Source: Levilactobacillus yonginensis | GTDB taxonomy: Bacteria; Bacillota; Bacilli; Lactobacillales; Lactobacillaceae | Direction of reading: 5' to 3' | Length of the DNA: 64,000 nucleotides | Assembly: GCF_964065165.1 (NCBI RefSeq) | Contig: NZ_OZ061549.1 | Location: forward strand, 1,178,001 to 1,242,000 | In this document: one piece after another, positions 7,975 to 17,221 of the stretch | Position numbering within the stretch: the stretch's first letter is position 1 | How the letters are laid out: each line of letters begins with the position of its first letter | Notes under the pieces: generated by a model | Told to the model about the DNA's origin: nothing | The model's database searches: none | What the model saw: only the letters and a program-made list of their open reading frames with translations | Position numbers and translations under genes: made by a program

Positions 7975-9294
7975 CTATTTAAAGTTAAGAATGACGCTCT
8001 TTGCAATCCATGCCTTGTGACCCGCCCGGTCATTTACTTGAAAATAAGTGGCCGCTTTTCCATTAATCTTAACCTTTTCTTGCTTGACCAATTGCCACTT
8101 CTTTTTACTGTGTTTTGGCGTATGTCCCTTAATCTTCTGCAGGTGGGCATCCTTGAACCACACCTTGTTGCCCTTTAATCGGTACTTATAGGTCGTACGC
8201 AGTTTCTTAGTCGAAACGATTTTAACCACTTTCTTTTTCCCTGGTTTGTGGGTCCCACCGGTCGTGTTCGTTGGCTTGCCTGGTTGGGCGGCCTCATTAG
8301 AAGTCACATTGTTTGAGGTGTTGGTCCCGCCCGTTTGATTGGCACCACTGCTATCATTTTGGTGGTTATCATTCGTCACGTTACCCGTGCCACTATTTCC
8401 AGAATTACCCGTGTTATTTCCAGGTACGACTGGTTTCTGAGCTGCCGGATAAGGGGTCTTTTTACCATCCGTAGAGACCAGGAACTTAGCTCGCAACTGT
8501 TCCTGTTGCGCCGGACTGAATTCTAAACACTCCGTGATGTAGGCTTCCATCGAGCCGTAATTTTGCAGAACTTCCTTGTAGTATTCCATCAGCCAAGCCC
8601 GTTCAACCTTTTTACCGACCTGGTTCGATTGCATGTAGTCGGCAATAATTGTGTTACGGCTGACACCCATGATGGAAAGCAACAGAACGGTCGCAATCCC
8701 CGTACGATCTTTACCGGACGTACAGTGATAGAGTGTGGCCTGTGGGTTCGCCAAGACCATGTTCAAAAATTTATGGTACCCAACAACGGCCGGGTGACCA
8801 AACGCTAATCGTTGATTGTAGAATTCGCCATCACTCCCTGAATCCGTGTAGGCGTGCGGTCCCAGTACTGAGATATTCGTGTTCTTAGCCCCAGGGAGTA
8901 CTTTATCCGGCTTCCCCTTAACCTGGCCGGGAGTCCGTAAATCAATGATCGAAGTAATTTTAAATTCCGTCGTTAATTTTTGACTATCTTCCGTCGTCAG
9001 TCCAAAGAGTTGATCCGAACGCAACAGGCTGTGAGAGCGAACCTGCCATTTGCCATCTGCCGTCGTGTACCCACCCAAGTCCCGGGTGTTCACCGTCCCT
9101 GCTAAGGGAACTAATGTCTTGTGAATATCGCCGTAGTCGGCTGGAGGCGTTGTCGGTTTAACCGGCGCTGTTAACGCTGTTTGGTCGACCGCTGAGGTGG
9201 TCGTTGCGGCTAACGCACTAGGCGTCCCAATTCCCATAAGTGACAGGACCACTGAAGCGAGACTCAAAGATTTAACGATAGCTGAACGTTGCAT
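7975..9294 (-). CDS. Secreted tyrosine-protein phosphatase with C-terminal wall/matrix-binding-like domain
   Basis: A 439-residue exported protein. A signal peptide spans residues 1-29 (cleavage near ALAA). A Y_phosphatase3-type domain spans about 60-275. It begins with NTRDLGGY and carries the active-site P-loop HCTSGKDRTG with catalytic Cys191 and Arg197. A low-complexity Asn/Gly/Ser/Thr linker (about 290-355) leads to a basic SH3-like repeat (about 360-439, KLRTTYKYRLKGNKVWF through GHKAWIAKSVILNF). Similar tails in lactobacilli are thought to hold proteins at the cell surface. The start follows TCAGGAGGATTAC. Related enzymes act on phosphotyrosine or phosphoinositides; the substrate here is unknown. 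Confidence 0.9.
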   Translation of the reverse strand: MQRSAIVKSLSLASVVLSLMGIGTPSALAATTTSAVDQTALTAPVKPTTPPADYGDIHKTLVPLAGTVNTRDLGGYTTADGKWQVRSHSLLRSDQLFGLTTEDSQKLTTEFKITSIIDLRTPGQVKGKPDKVLPGAKNTNISVLGPHAYTDSGSDGEFYNQRLAFGHPAVVGYHKFLNMVLANPQATLYHCTSGKDRTGIATVLLLSIMGVSRNTIIADYMQSNQVGKKVERAWLMEYYKEVLQNYGSMEAYITECLEFSPAQQEQLRAKFLVSTDGKKTPYPAAQKPVVPGNNTGNSGNSGTGNVTNDNHQNDSSGANQTGGTNTSNNVTSNEAAQPGKPTNTTGGTHKPGKKKVVKIVSTKKLRTTYKYRLKGNKVWFKDAHLQKIKGHTPKHSKKKWQLVKQEKVKINGKAATYFQVNDRAGHKAWIAKSVILNFK

Positions 9295-9492
9295 GTAATC
9301 CTCCTGATTAGACCGTTTTATTTTGTTTTTGATAACAGATATAAGAATATCAATTCAATGTAGATTATTCGTAAAGATAACGTACAGACTAGGTAAAGGT
9401 GGGTTAAAAATCACTCTTTCATACCGATAAGTTAAATGAATAACTAACCTTATCGTCATCGAATTGTACTAATTATTCAGCAACTAAAACAA

Positions 9493-9529
9493 GGCCTTAT
9501 TTTTGAAAAATTCTCTCAAAAATAAGACC
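9493..9529 (-). terminator. Hairpin downstream of antiporter gene
   Basis: CTTATTTTTGA (9496-9506) pairs with TCAAAAATAAG (9516-9526), extended by flanking GG/CC. It lies about 75 nt past the antiporter stop on the minus strand. The rest of the 9295-9604 gap is AT-rich, and I see nothing else in it. Confidence 0.6.
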
Positions 9530-9604
9530 CGTTATTTAACTAATTCGGTTCGATTCATAATTATCTGCCTCTCCGACCGCTAGCGCAAAAACGTTAGTAA
9601 CCAG

Positions 9605-10792
9605 TTAAGCCGTTTCTTCCGTGACTGTCTTAGTCTTAGACATCCGCTTTAAGGTCTGTTTCAGTAACAATGGGGCCACGATAGTTGCTAGAATAATTAC
9701 CAGAATCATTGCGGAGTAGTCACTCTCACTCATCAGCCCAGCTTGGTGGCCAATTTGGGCGGTGATCAGTCCCATTTCACCACGCGCAATCATCCCAGTA
9801 CCAATCACGGCGCTACTGGTACCGTCAAACCCACTAAGGCGTGCACCTAAACCACAGCCTAGCAATTTGGTCAAACAAGCTAATACCGTTAAAATTACGA
9901 TGATTCCTAAATTACCTAGGAAGTGATCAAAGGTCATGTTCAACCCCACGCTCACGAAGAATACTGGGATAAAGATGGCGTTCCCCAGTGGCTCAACGTG
10001 ATCGGCTAAAACAGCTCGGTAAGGTGTGTGTGCGACAGCAATTCCGGCAAAGAAGGCGCCGATAGCCCCACTCAAACCCACAATATTCGCGAGCCAGGCC
10101 ATTGCCATACAGATGACCATCGACATGATGGTTACACTAGAAGCCATAACTAACCGTTCGCTCAGATGCATCAGATACGGCGCAATCCATTTGACCAACA
10201 CGTAGGTTCCTCCGAAGAAGGCCACCTGTTCAATCAGAACCAAGGCCAAAGCTGGCTGACTTCCCGCCGCCTGGATTCCTTGACTAGCCAATAGACTAAT
10301 CATCAGGGACAGTAGCACGACCCCAATAATGTCATCCGCTACCGCTGCTCCCAAAATGGTTGCCCCCTCACGCGTGGACAGTGCGTGGTACTCTTTAAGC
10401 ACGGCCACCGAGATAGAAACGGACGTGGCTGAGAAAATGACACCGATAAACAATGATTCCAATAGCGTAAACCCCCACCACCAAGAAGCTAGCCCCATTA
10501 AAATGATGGGGAAAATTACCCCAGAGGTTGCCACAACAATGGCCGGGCGCAGATATTTCATCAGTAACTGCAGATTGCTCTCCAGCCCCCCGAGAAACAT
10601 CAAAATAACCACACCGATGTCAGCGAATAAACTGACCAGATCATTTAATTGGACCCAGTTCAAAACTGCTGGGCCGATTAAAATACCGACCAATAGCTCA
10701 CCAATCACAGCCGGAACACCCAACCGGTTCGACAAGTTACCCGCTAAAGTCGTCAATACCAGGATTAAACATAAAGTCCCTAGAAATGCCAC
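9605..10792 (-). CDS. Na+/H+ antiporter, CPA2 (NapA/KefB-like) family
   Basis: A 395-residue membrane protein with about 12-13 hydrophobic segments filling its length. The family markers are NRLGVPAVIGELLVGILIGP near residues 24-43, the ATSVSISVAVL helix, the paired acids AVADDIIGVVLLSL (DD near residue 172) that bind the transported cation, and GAIGAFFAGIAVA. It exchanges Na+ or K+ for protons across the membrane. I place the start at GTG 10792, 7 nt after AAAGGAGGGG. The longer frame starting at 10855 lacks a ribosome site. No KTN/TrkA-C regulatory tail is present. Confidence 0.9.
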   Translation of the reverse strand: MAFLGTLCLILVLTTLAGNLSNRLGVPAVIGELLVGILIGPAVLNWVQLNDLVSLFADIGVVILMFLGGLESNLQLLMKYLRPAIVVATSGVIFPIILMGLASWWWGFTLLESLFIGVIFSATSVSISVAVLKEYHALSTREGATILGAAVADDIIGVVLLSLMISLLASQGIQAAGSQPALALVLIEQVAFFGGTYVLVKWIAPYLMHLSERLVMASSVTIMSMVICMAMAWLANIVGLSGAIGAFFAGIAVAHTPYRAVLADHVEPLGNAIFIPVFFVSVGLNMTFDHFLGNLGIIVILTVLACLTKLLGCGLGARLSGFDGTSSAVIGTGMIARGEMGLITAQIGHQAGLMSESDYSAMILVIILATIVAPLLLKQTLKRMSKTKTVTEETA

Positions 10793-10926
10793 GCGGACCC
10801 CTCCTTTAAGAATTTTATAATAAAACCCATGATACACCAAAACGCCGCCACGCAAAACCCATCCGTCGGAATTTTCTGACCTGACCGACCAATAGTTCTT
10901 AGTGACGACGCTTAATCTAAATAGCT

Positions 10927-11448
10927 TTAAGTCAAATGGAGTAACAGTGAATATTTGAAGAACTGGCCCGATGGCTGCGGCAAAAGGAAGCTAAAGCGTG
11001 CCTCCTGTAGCCGTGCCTGATAACTCTCATCAGGCACTGTAAATTCAAGAAATCCCGACTTCATTCCCGGACTATGAAGCTCCTGTTCGGTAAATAACTG
11101 GCCTGAAGGGTGCGTTAATCCCCGTGACTGATTACTGATTGCATAGGGGATATTTAGCCACATGTTCTCAGCCAGATTAGCATTTCCCGCCTTCAAGCCA
11201 TAGTGATACACTCCCAATTGTTGAATCTGCAGGTGAACTTTGACCCGCTTCTCGGCGGTTGCCGATTGGTGTTCGACCTGAGTGACCTTGAAGCGGACGT
11301 TTGAATCTACCACCCAGTTGCCTTGATGGAAAATCTTTTCCACCACCAGCGGTTGCTTTGCTTTCTGATTGACATGCCGATACTGCCAAGCACTCCCAAT
11401 ACTCAAAAATAATAGGGCGAAGATAATCAACAACGTTTTAAACTTCAT
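10927..11448 (-). CDS. Membrane-anchored accessory protein of ABC operon
   Basis: A 173-residue protein with one N-terminal membrane segment (residues 4-20). The extracellular part is probably beta-rich (VRFKVTQVEHQ, VKVHLQIQQLG, GFLEFTVPDESY). I recognise no family. Its start overlaps the stop of the ATP-binding gene by 11 nt, so it is the last gene of the four-gene ABC operon and presumably works with the transporter. It could be a substrate-sensing or assembly factor. That role is inferred from context alone. Confidence 0.7.
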   Translation of the reverse strand: MKFKTLLIIFALLFLSIGSAWQYRHVNQKAKQPLVVEKIFHQGNWVVDSNVRFKVTQVEHQSATAEKRVKVHLQIQQLGVYHYGLKAGNANLAENMWLNIPYAISNQSRGLTHPSGQLFTEQELHSPGMKSGFLEFTVPDESYQARLQEARFSFLLPQPSGQFFKYSLLLHLT

Positions 11449-12070
11449 AAGCTGTTCCCGCCTCCACTAAAATCCGCTTATCCGAGATGGCAGACACAAA
11501 CTCGTGGTCGTGAGAAGCTACCACCAATGTGCTGCCAGCCGCCTTCAACGATTGCAGGTAGGTAATCAGGGCTACAACACTTTCGGTATCAAGCGCATTG
11601 GTAGGTTCATCCAACACAATCAACTCACTTTGGCCTAAAGTTGCCTGGGCAATTCCCAATTTCTGCTTCATCCCTAGCGAGAAGTGCTTAACCTTTGCCC
11701 CATTATCTCGGGGTAACTGAAACTGATGGAGTAACTGCACAATGTCTTGGTTGGTGACCCCGGGCATCAGATTCGCCAGCAATTTCAAATTTTTATACGC
11801 CGAAAATTCTTCGATGAAGCCCGGTGCTTCAATCAAGATGCCTGCTTGAACCGGATAACGCTGGCCAGTCCGAAGGGGGATATCGTTCACTGTCACACGT
11901 CCCCGGGTCTTAACCAACCCCAACATGGCCTTCAAAACCAACGTTTTTCCTGAACCATTAATCCCCTCTAAAGTAGTAATGCTTTGCTGCTCCACAGTAA
12001 AAGAAACATCCCGTAACACAGGTTGCCGCCGAATTGTCTTAGAAATCATGCTCAACTGAATCAACGTCAT
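11438..12070 (-). CDS. ABC transporter ATP-binding protein
   Basis: A 210-residue ATPase subunit with all core motifs: Walker A GINGSGKT near residues 38-45, signature FSLGMKQKLGIA near 130-141, Walker B LIVLDEPTNALD near 150-161, and the H-loop ASHDHEF. The short length and order fit the exporters and bacteriocin or antibiotic-type transporters of Firmicutes. It overlaps the accessory gene by 11 nt, and the second membrane gene ends 20 nt upstream. It powers the transporter formed by the two upstream permease-like proteins. The substrate is unknown. Confidence 0.92.
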   Translation of the reverse strand: MTLIQLSMISKTIRRQPVLRDVSFTVEQQSITTLEGINGSGKTLVLKAMLGLVKTRGRVTVNDIPLRTGQRYPVQAGILIEAPGFIEEFSAYKNLKLLANLMPGVTNQDIVQLLHQFQLPRDNGAKVKHFSLGMKQKLGIAQATLGQSELIVLDEPTNALDTESVVALITYLQSLKAAGSTLVVASHDHEFVSAISDKRILVEAGTAYEV

Positions 12071-12090
12071 TGCTATATTCCCCTATCTCA

Positions 12091-12759
12091 TCATAAGTCT
12101 CGGCGATTGACGATCATCACCATCAGGCCCCACAGTAACCCCATACCACCAATCAACAGGCCCGTTGCGACCCAATCCATCTCGGGAGTTGACGGTGACT
12201 GAAAGCGTAAGAACGGTGACTGCGGCTTGGCCAATACATCCTCGAGCAGCATTTCACCCAGCCAAGTACCCATAATGGCAATCAACTTCTGTTGGGTCGC
12301 GACATAAACTGCCAGCGCCACGCTAACAAAAAAGCCCTGATTGATTCCAACTTGGACACAGCCCCATAACACAATCCAACTAGGCGGCCACCCCGCCAGT
12401 TCAGAGAATCGTGCCACTATAATTCCGCTCCACATTAGCCACAACGTTCCCTGTAGTAAAAGACTTTGTACACCAAGCTGCCGAATCCAAATTAGCCGGG
12501 ACCCGGTTACACCATAGTCATTTAACCGCGGTGAAATCACGCTGAGTCCGACAATTAACCCGATGGGCAAGTAACCCCAGCTAAATCCGCCAATCTCAAA
12601 TAAAGCTTTATACAACGCTAACGGGGCTAAGTGAGTTGACTGGGTCCAATGCCATCCTCGTAATCCAGAAATAACCGTCGCAAATAGCCCCATAGACAAA
12701 AGCCATCGGTAACGGGTCAGTTGGCTACACTGTTGCCGCCATAATCTACGCGTGAACAA
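12091..12759 (-). CDS. ABC transporter permease-like membrane protein (second subunit)
   Basis: A 222-residue protein with about six hydrophobic segments and a basic N-terminus (FTRRLWRQQCSQLTRYRW), as in ABC-2-type permeases. It begins with TTG at 12759, 7 nt after GGGGGTGG, and overlaps the preceding gene by 14 nt, which indicates translational coupling. I cannot match it to a named family. Its role as a transmembrane subunit rests on topology and operon position. Confidence 0.75.
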   Translation of the reverse strand: MFTRRLWRQQCSQLTRYRWLLSMGLFATVISGLRGWHWTQSTHLAPLALYKALFEIGGFSWGYLPIGLIVGLSVISPRLNDYGVTGSRLIWIRQLGVQSLLLQGTLWLMWSGIIVARFSELAGWPPSWIVLWGCVQVGINQGFFVSVALAVYVATQQKLIAIMGTWLGEMLLEDVLAKPQSPFLRFQSPSTPEMDWVATGLLIGGMGLLWGLMVMIVNRRDL

Positions 12760-13537
12760 GTTGTTGCCACCCCCGAGCTACTAAATACAAGGTGATGCCA
12801 CTAAATACGATTGTCACCCCCGCTGTTGTCGGCCAGCTGACATTGGCATTGGCCGTCTCACGGAGAAAATCAGCTGGCGCTAAACTATGAGGCACCACTC
12901 CCAACGGCTGCACTAAAAATAACCCCAATTGTGTCAGAACAACCGTCCCGATACCCATAAAACGCTGACGCGTGTATAACCCCGTCCCCGTGACAAACAG
13001 AGAAAAGAGTCCACCCCAGACAAATGTCCGCCCAATAGCCAAACCAGCGTGTAAGAGGGGCTGGGAATAATACATGCTTACACTCAGGGTATTAAAACTG
13101 ATTGCCAAGATGTTGCTATGTAAGAGATTGTCCGGCCGATAGCTGGGAAGTACCAACAGATGGCCCCAGAGGTTAACCAGCAATGGCAAGGCCGTAACCA
13201 AACCGCCTAGTATGAACGACCAACCAAAATAGCCTCGAAACAAAACGGTTGTCGGAACCTTCATTCGTAACTGCGTTAAAAAGCCATTCATGCGATCCTG
13301 GTTTAGCACGGTGCCCACAGGCAGTGCCGCTAGTAGTGGTAGGACGAAGTAATAAGCCTGACTAACTGATTGAAAAGTGTCCACACCTAGCCACTTGGTA
13401 TATGCCGAGTCAAAATAATTAGACTGGCCGTCGATGAGTCGTAAGGTTGGATAAAGTTGGCTCATCGCTAAAATCAAAGACACACTAAATGCCAAAATTA
13501 ACGTTCGTTTGTTGAGTCGCTGCCAAACTACCCCCAT
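12746..13537 (-). CDS. ABC transporter permease-like membrane protein (first subunit)
   Basis: A 263-residue protein with about six hydrophobic stretches and an extracellular loop after the first one (residues about 30-60). It opens a four-gene operon with the second permease, the ATPase and an accessory protein. The ATG follows AAGGGGAGAAATTA. Its topology resembles ABC-2 permeases that export peptides or lipids. The substrate is unknown. Confidence 0.75.
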   Translation of the reverse strand: MGVVWQRLNKRTLILAFSVSLILAMSQLYPTLRLIDGQSNYFDSAYTKWLGVDTFQSVSQAYYFVLPLLAALPVGTVLNQDRMNGFLTQLRMKVPTTVLFRGYFGWSFILGGLVTALPLLVNLWGHLLVLPSYRPDNLLHSNILAISFNTLSVSMYYSQPLLHAGLAIGRTFVWGGLFSLFVTGTGLYTRQRFMGIGTVVLTQLGLFLVQPLGVVPHSLAPADFLRETANANVSWPTTAGVTIVFSGITLYLVARGWQQLVHA

Positions 13538-13772
13538 TAATTTCTCCCCTTCACTCCCGTTTTCGCCACTATACAGGACTTTGGTGGAGATGCCAATAGA
13601 CCGTTCTAATAAGTCACCAGTTGATATTAAACCATTAATTTTTTCTCTTGCCTCAGCCTACAATCTGGGGCCCATACGCAAAGGAAAGCATCCTAAAAAG
13701 TCGCTTAATTTTCAAAATTCGTCACTACTCGATATTTATTTAATTATGCCCGCTAAGCTAATCTTGCCAGCC

Positions 13773-13804
13773 AAAAAAGAGCCACGGCAACTGCCTTGGC
13801 TCTA
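13773..13804 (-). terminator. Intrinsic terminator of the disulfide reductase gene
   Basis: On the minus strand AGAGCCAAGGC pairs with GCCGTGGCTCT around a short loop, followed by T6. It ends the 13841-15175 transcript. Confidence 0.85.
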
Positions 13805-13840
13805 GTATCTCTAAGTTTTAAGTTTCAAGCAGGCCAGCTA

Positions 13841-15175
13841 CTAGCTAAAGTACGTCAGATCAGACGCCAGAGTCGGGTAGGCCGTAATCGTTTGACTGAT
13901 ATCCGCTGGTCCCATATGATTCTGGATCACGAAGTCCAGGTAATTAATCACCTGTTCGGCCTCGCTACTCAGCACAGCTGCCCCAACAATGTGGGCAGTC
14001 GATTTATCAATCACAACCTTGATTCGAGCATGCAGGTCCTGAATCCGCTGGTAACTGTACCAGTGCGTCAAATCCAGGTCACTTACCCGATACGTTTCTG
14101 GTTCGGCCGCTGCCTGTGCCGTAGTGACCCCCAGTTGAGCCAGCTGCGTTTTACCATACACGACCGATGGGATGACCGGATACTTGATGGCCGGCGCATC
14201 ACAAGTCGTCAACGTCTCCGTCAAATAGCGACCTTCGTAACCCGCAACGGGAGTTAACTTAGGTTGCGGCCGATCAACAACATCCCCTAACGCAAAGATG
14301 TGAGGATTCGTGGTTCGCAACGTACCGTCAACTTTAATGCCATGCGTCGTCGTGGCAACGTCCACCCTGTCTAAATGGAGACCAGCAGTAACTGGCACTC
14401 GTCCAGCCGTCGCAAAAACCATTCCGGTTGTCCAACTCCGACCATCAGCTGTGATCACACGATACTGATCATCAGCCGGGGTCACCTGGGTGATTTCCGT
14501 GTTAAGTTGTACATCGATGCCATTAGCCTTTAAACGGTCCAACAAGTCACCGACAAGGTCATCATCAAAGGCACGTAACGGACGATCACTGTGATGGATC
14601 AAGTGAACCTGCGCGCCAGCCGCGTTAGCAATAGCCGCCAACTCAACCCCCACGTACCCGGCACCCATCAACGTAATGTCCTCGGGTAAGTTGTCTAAAT
14701 CCAAGAACTCGTTACTGGTTCGCAACCATTCCTGACCGTCAATCTGTGGCAACCGGGGTTCCTGACCAGTCGCAATAATCCAATTGGCGGCATTCAACTG
14801 ATCATCACCAACAGTCAAGGTACCATCATCATTGAAGCTGGCTTCCCCGTGAAAAGTGGTCATACCGGCCGCTTGCAAGCCGCTGTGCGTGCCAGCCGGA
14901 ATCTTCTCCGTATACGCTCGCTTAGCAGCCATCAAAGCCGGCCAGTCCAGCTGTGGAACCCCGCTTAATCCGTGGCCCCGCAAAGCCTCACTATGGCCCT
15001 GTGCCTCCACAGCAGCCATTAGAATTTTCTTGGGATCACACCCGCGATTAGGACAAGTGCCGCCCCACAGATCCTTTTCCACAACTGCCACGTTCATCCC
15101 CCGGGCATGTAACCCGTAGGCTGCAGCTAGACCACCAGGACCGCCACCAATCACAACGATATCAAATTCTTGCAT
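13841..15175 (-). CDS. FAD-dependent pyridine nucleotide-disulfide oxidoreductase (glutathione reductase-like)
   Basis: A 444-residue flavoprotein. The FAD-binding motif is VVIGGGPGGLAAAYGL (residues 6-21). The redox-active disulfide is GGTCPNRGCDPKK (near residues 38-50). The second nucleotide motif, LMGAGYVGVELAAIA, lies near 169-183, and IFALGDVVD near 288-296. The C-terminal dimerisation domain has VYGKTQLAQLGVT. It transfers electrons from NAD(P)H to a disulfide, most like glutathione reductase or mercuric-reductase-like oxidoreductases of lactobacilli. The usual C-terminal His-Glu pair is not obvious: the end reads QTITAYPTLASDL, where HxHPTxSE is typical. The disulfide substrate is therefore uncertain. 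It is monocistronic with its own terminator. Confidence 0.88.
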   Translation of the reverse strand: MQEFDIVVIGGGPGGLAAAYGLHARGMNVAVVEKDLWGGTCPNRGCDPKKILMAAVEAQGHSEALRGHGLSGVPQLDWPALMAAKRAYTEKIPAGTHSGLQAAGMTTFHGEASFNDDGTLTVGDDQLNAANWIIATGQEPRLPQIDGQEWLRTSNEFLDLDNLPEDITLMGAGYVGVELAAIANAAGAQVHLIHHSDRPLRAFDDDLVGDLLDRLKANGIDVQLNTEITQVTPADDQYRVITADGRSWTTGMVFATAGRVPVTAGLHLDRVDVATTTHGIKVDGTLRTTNPHIFALGDVVDRPQPKLTPVAGYEGRYLTETLTTCDAPAIKYPVIPSVVYGKTQLAQLGVTTAQAAAEPETYRVSDLDLTHWYSYQRIQDLHARIKVVIDKSTAHIVGAAVLSSEAEQVINYLDFVIQNHMGPADISQTITAYPTLASDLTYFS

Positions 15176-15337
15176 CTGCTTGAACCTTCCCTTCCTGAAC
15201 CCTTAACTCTGATTCTAGCACGCTCCCCTTTATTCACCAGTATTTTGGTCTTGACGCAAAACTAAGATTCCCTATTCGCCCTTTCTAAAAATTATCGTGA
15301 TAAACTATATAGTAGAAATTATTTTAGGGGGAACACG

Positions 15338-15784
15338 ATGACATTTTATACTTATGGCTATCTAACAACCCATCACAACACTTGGCAGTATGCCCGTATC
15401 GCCCTACTAATTGCGTTACTCGTCATCTTCATTGGTTTTTTCATTCACTACCTTCGGAATCGTTGGAACGTGAAATACAAAGACCTAACCATTATCACGG
15501 GGACACTTCTTCTACTCGTACTAGGATTTCAGATCAATAGTCTGGTTTCCCTACAGTCCGCCACCAAACAAACGGGCGAGGTCACAGCCACGGTGCAACA
15601 AGTTGCCAAGCAGCTCAAGGTACGACCAACCCAATTGAGTATTAACACGACCTCCACCGGGAGTAACTTTCTGGTCAAGGCACCGCAGGGATACTACCGC
15701 CTCAACTACAACTCAGACGGATCTGCTTTTGTCTTGGAAAAAATCACGCTAGAAAACCCGAAAATCACACTGGTAAAGGAGTAG
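15338..15784 (+). CDS. DUF3290 family membrane protein
   Basis: A 148-residue protein with two membrane segments (about residues 21-40 and 53-70) and a small extracytoplasmic C-terminal domain. Its N-terminal FYTYGYLTTH and position directly before a DUF421 gene match the Firmicutes DUF3290 family. Function is unknown. The ATG follows TTAGGGGGAAC. The next gene starts 3 nt after its stop, and its ribosome site lies within the last codons, so the two are co-translated and probably form a complex. Confidence 0.85.
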   Translation: MTFYTYGYLTTHHNTWQYARIALLIALLVIFIGFFIHYLRNRWNVKYKDLTIITGTLLLLVLGFQINSLVSLQSATKQTGEVTATVQQVAKQLKVRPTQLSINTTSTGSNFLVKAPQGYYRLNYNSDGSAFVLEKITLENPKITLVKE

Positions 15785-15787
15785 CCC

Positions 15788-16426
15788 ATGTTCGTTTATT
15801 CAGACGTTTTTATCAAATTAGTTGTCGGTTTTATTTTTATGACATTGCTCATCAATTTTTCCGGTAAGGGAAATCTGGCACCAACGTCCGCCATTGACCA
15901 AGTTCAGAACTATGTTTTGGGGGGAATCGTTGGTGGCGTTATTTATAATTCCGCAGTCACCTTACTACAATTTATCATTGTGCTGTTAATCTGGTCCCTG
16001 TTGATCCTAGTAACCCGCTACCTAAAGATTCACATCCGAACTATCGGCAAATTCATTGATGGTGGCCCCATCACTGTCATTCGTAACGGTCAATTACTCG
16101 TCCACAACTGTCTAAAAGCCAACCTCTCCGCCAAGGAAATCGACTTCAAACTCCGAACAGCCGGGGTCTACCGAATTAACGACGTGAAGCGGGCCATCGT
16201 TGAACAAAACGGGAACTTAACCGTTCTGCGCCAGGGTGACGGTTCCATTCGCTATCCAATTATTGTGGACGGTCAGATTGACCAAGACGTACTCGAACTT
16301 ATGAATCACGACGAGGCTTGGCTGCTGACTCAGTTAAAAGAACTCGGCGTAACTAACGTTCGGGACATCTATATGGCTAAATATGAAAATCACCAGTTTG
16401 AAATTACCCGTTACGATGAATCTTAA
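15788..16426 (+). CDS. DUF421 / YetF-like membrane protein
   Basis: A 212-residue protein with three N-terminal membrane helices (about residues 9-25, 40-58, 61-80) and a cytoplasmic alpha/beta domain. Recognisable pieces are TSAIDQVQNYVLGGIVGG, GKFIDGGPITVIRNGQLL and KEIDFKLRTAGVYRINDVKRAIVEQNGNLTV (quoted in part), all typical of DUF421. YetF-type proteins are implicated in membrane or spore biology in Bacillus, but the role in lactobacilli is unknown. It is the middle gene of DUF3290-DUF421-NUDIX. Confidence 0.9.
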   Translation: MFVYSDVFIKLVVGFIFMTLLINFSGKGNLAPTSAIDQVQNYVLGGIVGGVIYNSAVTLLQFIIVLLIWSLLILVTRYLKIHIRTIGKFIDGGPITVIRNGQLLVHNCLKANLSAKEIDFKLRTAGVYRINDVKRAIVEQNGNLTVLRQGDGSIRYPIIVDGQIDQDVLELMNHDEAWLLTQLKELGVTNVRDIYMAKYENHQFEITRYDES

Positions 16427-16448
16427 GTTAGGTTAGGAGGCAATTATC

Positions 16449-16970
16449 ATGGCAGCAGACCGCCTGAATGAATATTGGGATATCTATAACCGCGACTTGC
16501 AAATCACCGGTCGCCGTCAGCGGCGAGAAGCTCTCCAGTCCGGGGAATACCATCTGGTAGTCGATGCATTTATTTTTAATGAGCACGGCCAAGTGTTACT
16601 TCAGCAGCGCTCATCCAACAAGATTCACTTTCCCGGTTACTGGGACTGCTCTGTCGGTGGGTCAGCCGTGGCAGGCGAAAGTATCGAAGCAGCCATGAAC
16701 CGTGAAATAGCTGAGGAACTTGGTCTGATCATCCCCGTCACAGCAGCTGACAACTTTTTGATTGTGCCCCACACCCGCTGGATCGAAGCATGGTTTGCGT
16801 TTCAAACGACCGAGTCTGTCACCCACCTAGCCCTTCAACACGAGGAGCTACAACGTGTGGCCTTTTTTGACCAAGATGCGGCCCAACGCCACCTCCATCA
16901 GGTTGGATTCAACCCGTACACCGTGGAAATGCAACGAGCATGGTCCCACCTTTTGGAGCACGCTCAGTAA
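16449..16970 (+). CDS. NUDIX hydrolase
   Basis: A 173-residue protein with a complete NUDIX box (G-x5-E-x7-REUxEExGU) seen as GGSAVAGESIEAAMNRE followed by IAEELGL near residues 75-98. It hydrolyses a nucleoside diphosphate linked to another moiety. The overall pattern (HLVVDAFIFNEHGQVLLQQRS, FPGYWDCSVGGSA) resembles the isopentenyl-diphosphate isomerase-like subgroup often annotated in Firmicutes. The catalytic Cys of IPP isomerase would correspond to the Cys in WDCSVGG. A TTAGGAGG site precedes the ATG. It is 22 nt after the DUF421 gene and probably co-transcribed. Confidence 0.88.
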   Translation: MAADRLNEYWDIYNRDLQITGRRQRREALQSGEYHLVVDAFIFNEHGQVLLQQRSSNKIHFPGYWDCSVGGSAVAGESIEAAMNREIAEELGLIIPVTAADNFLIVPHTRWIEAWFAFQTTESVTHLALQHEELQRVAFFDQDAAQRHLHQVGFNPYTVEMQRAWSHLLEHAQ

Positions 16971-17030
16971 TTGGGAGAGCACCTTTAAGATTGCCGCTTG
17001 ATAAATTCAACAAATCCAATGATGTTACTA

Positions 17031-17104
17031 ACGAAGGAGTTGGGACAAAAGTCTCAGCTCCTTTTAGTGCGCCAGGCGTCTATAGTCGCAGCGTGCGACA
17101 ATAG
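17031..17104 (+). terminator. Terminator with conserved downstream tail (dispersed repeat, copy 1)
   Basis: AAGGAGTTGGGAC pairs with GTCTCAGCTCCTT, followed by TTTT, and ends the NUDIX operon. The tail CGTCTATAGTC...CGTGCGACAA after the hairpin is shared with 55850-55920, where the orientation is reversed. Confidence 0.8.
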
Positions 17105-17221
17105 ACCGTCAACTCCGCTTAACTCTGATAGACCAACGTTTCAAGGCCGGAATTGTTCGCCTATCGCCATTAATGCCCAGTGACTGACCGCCGCTTGCCT
17201 GACGCTCTTCTTTTTAAGCGT

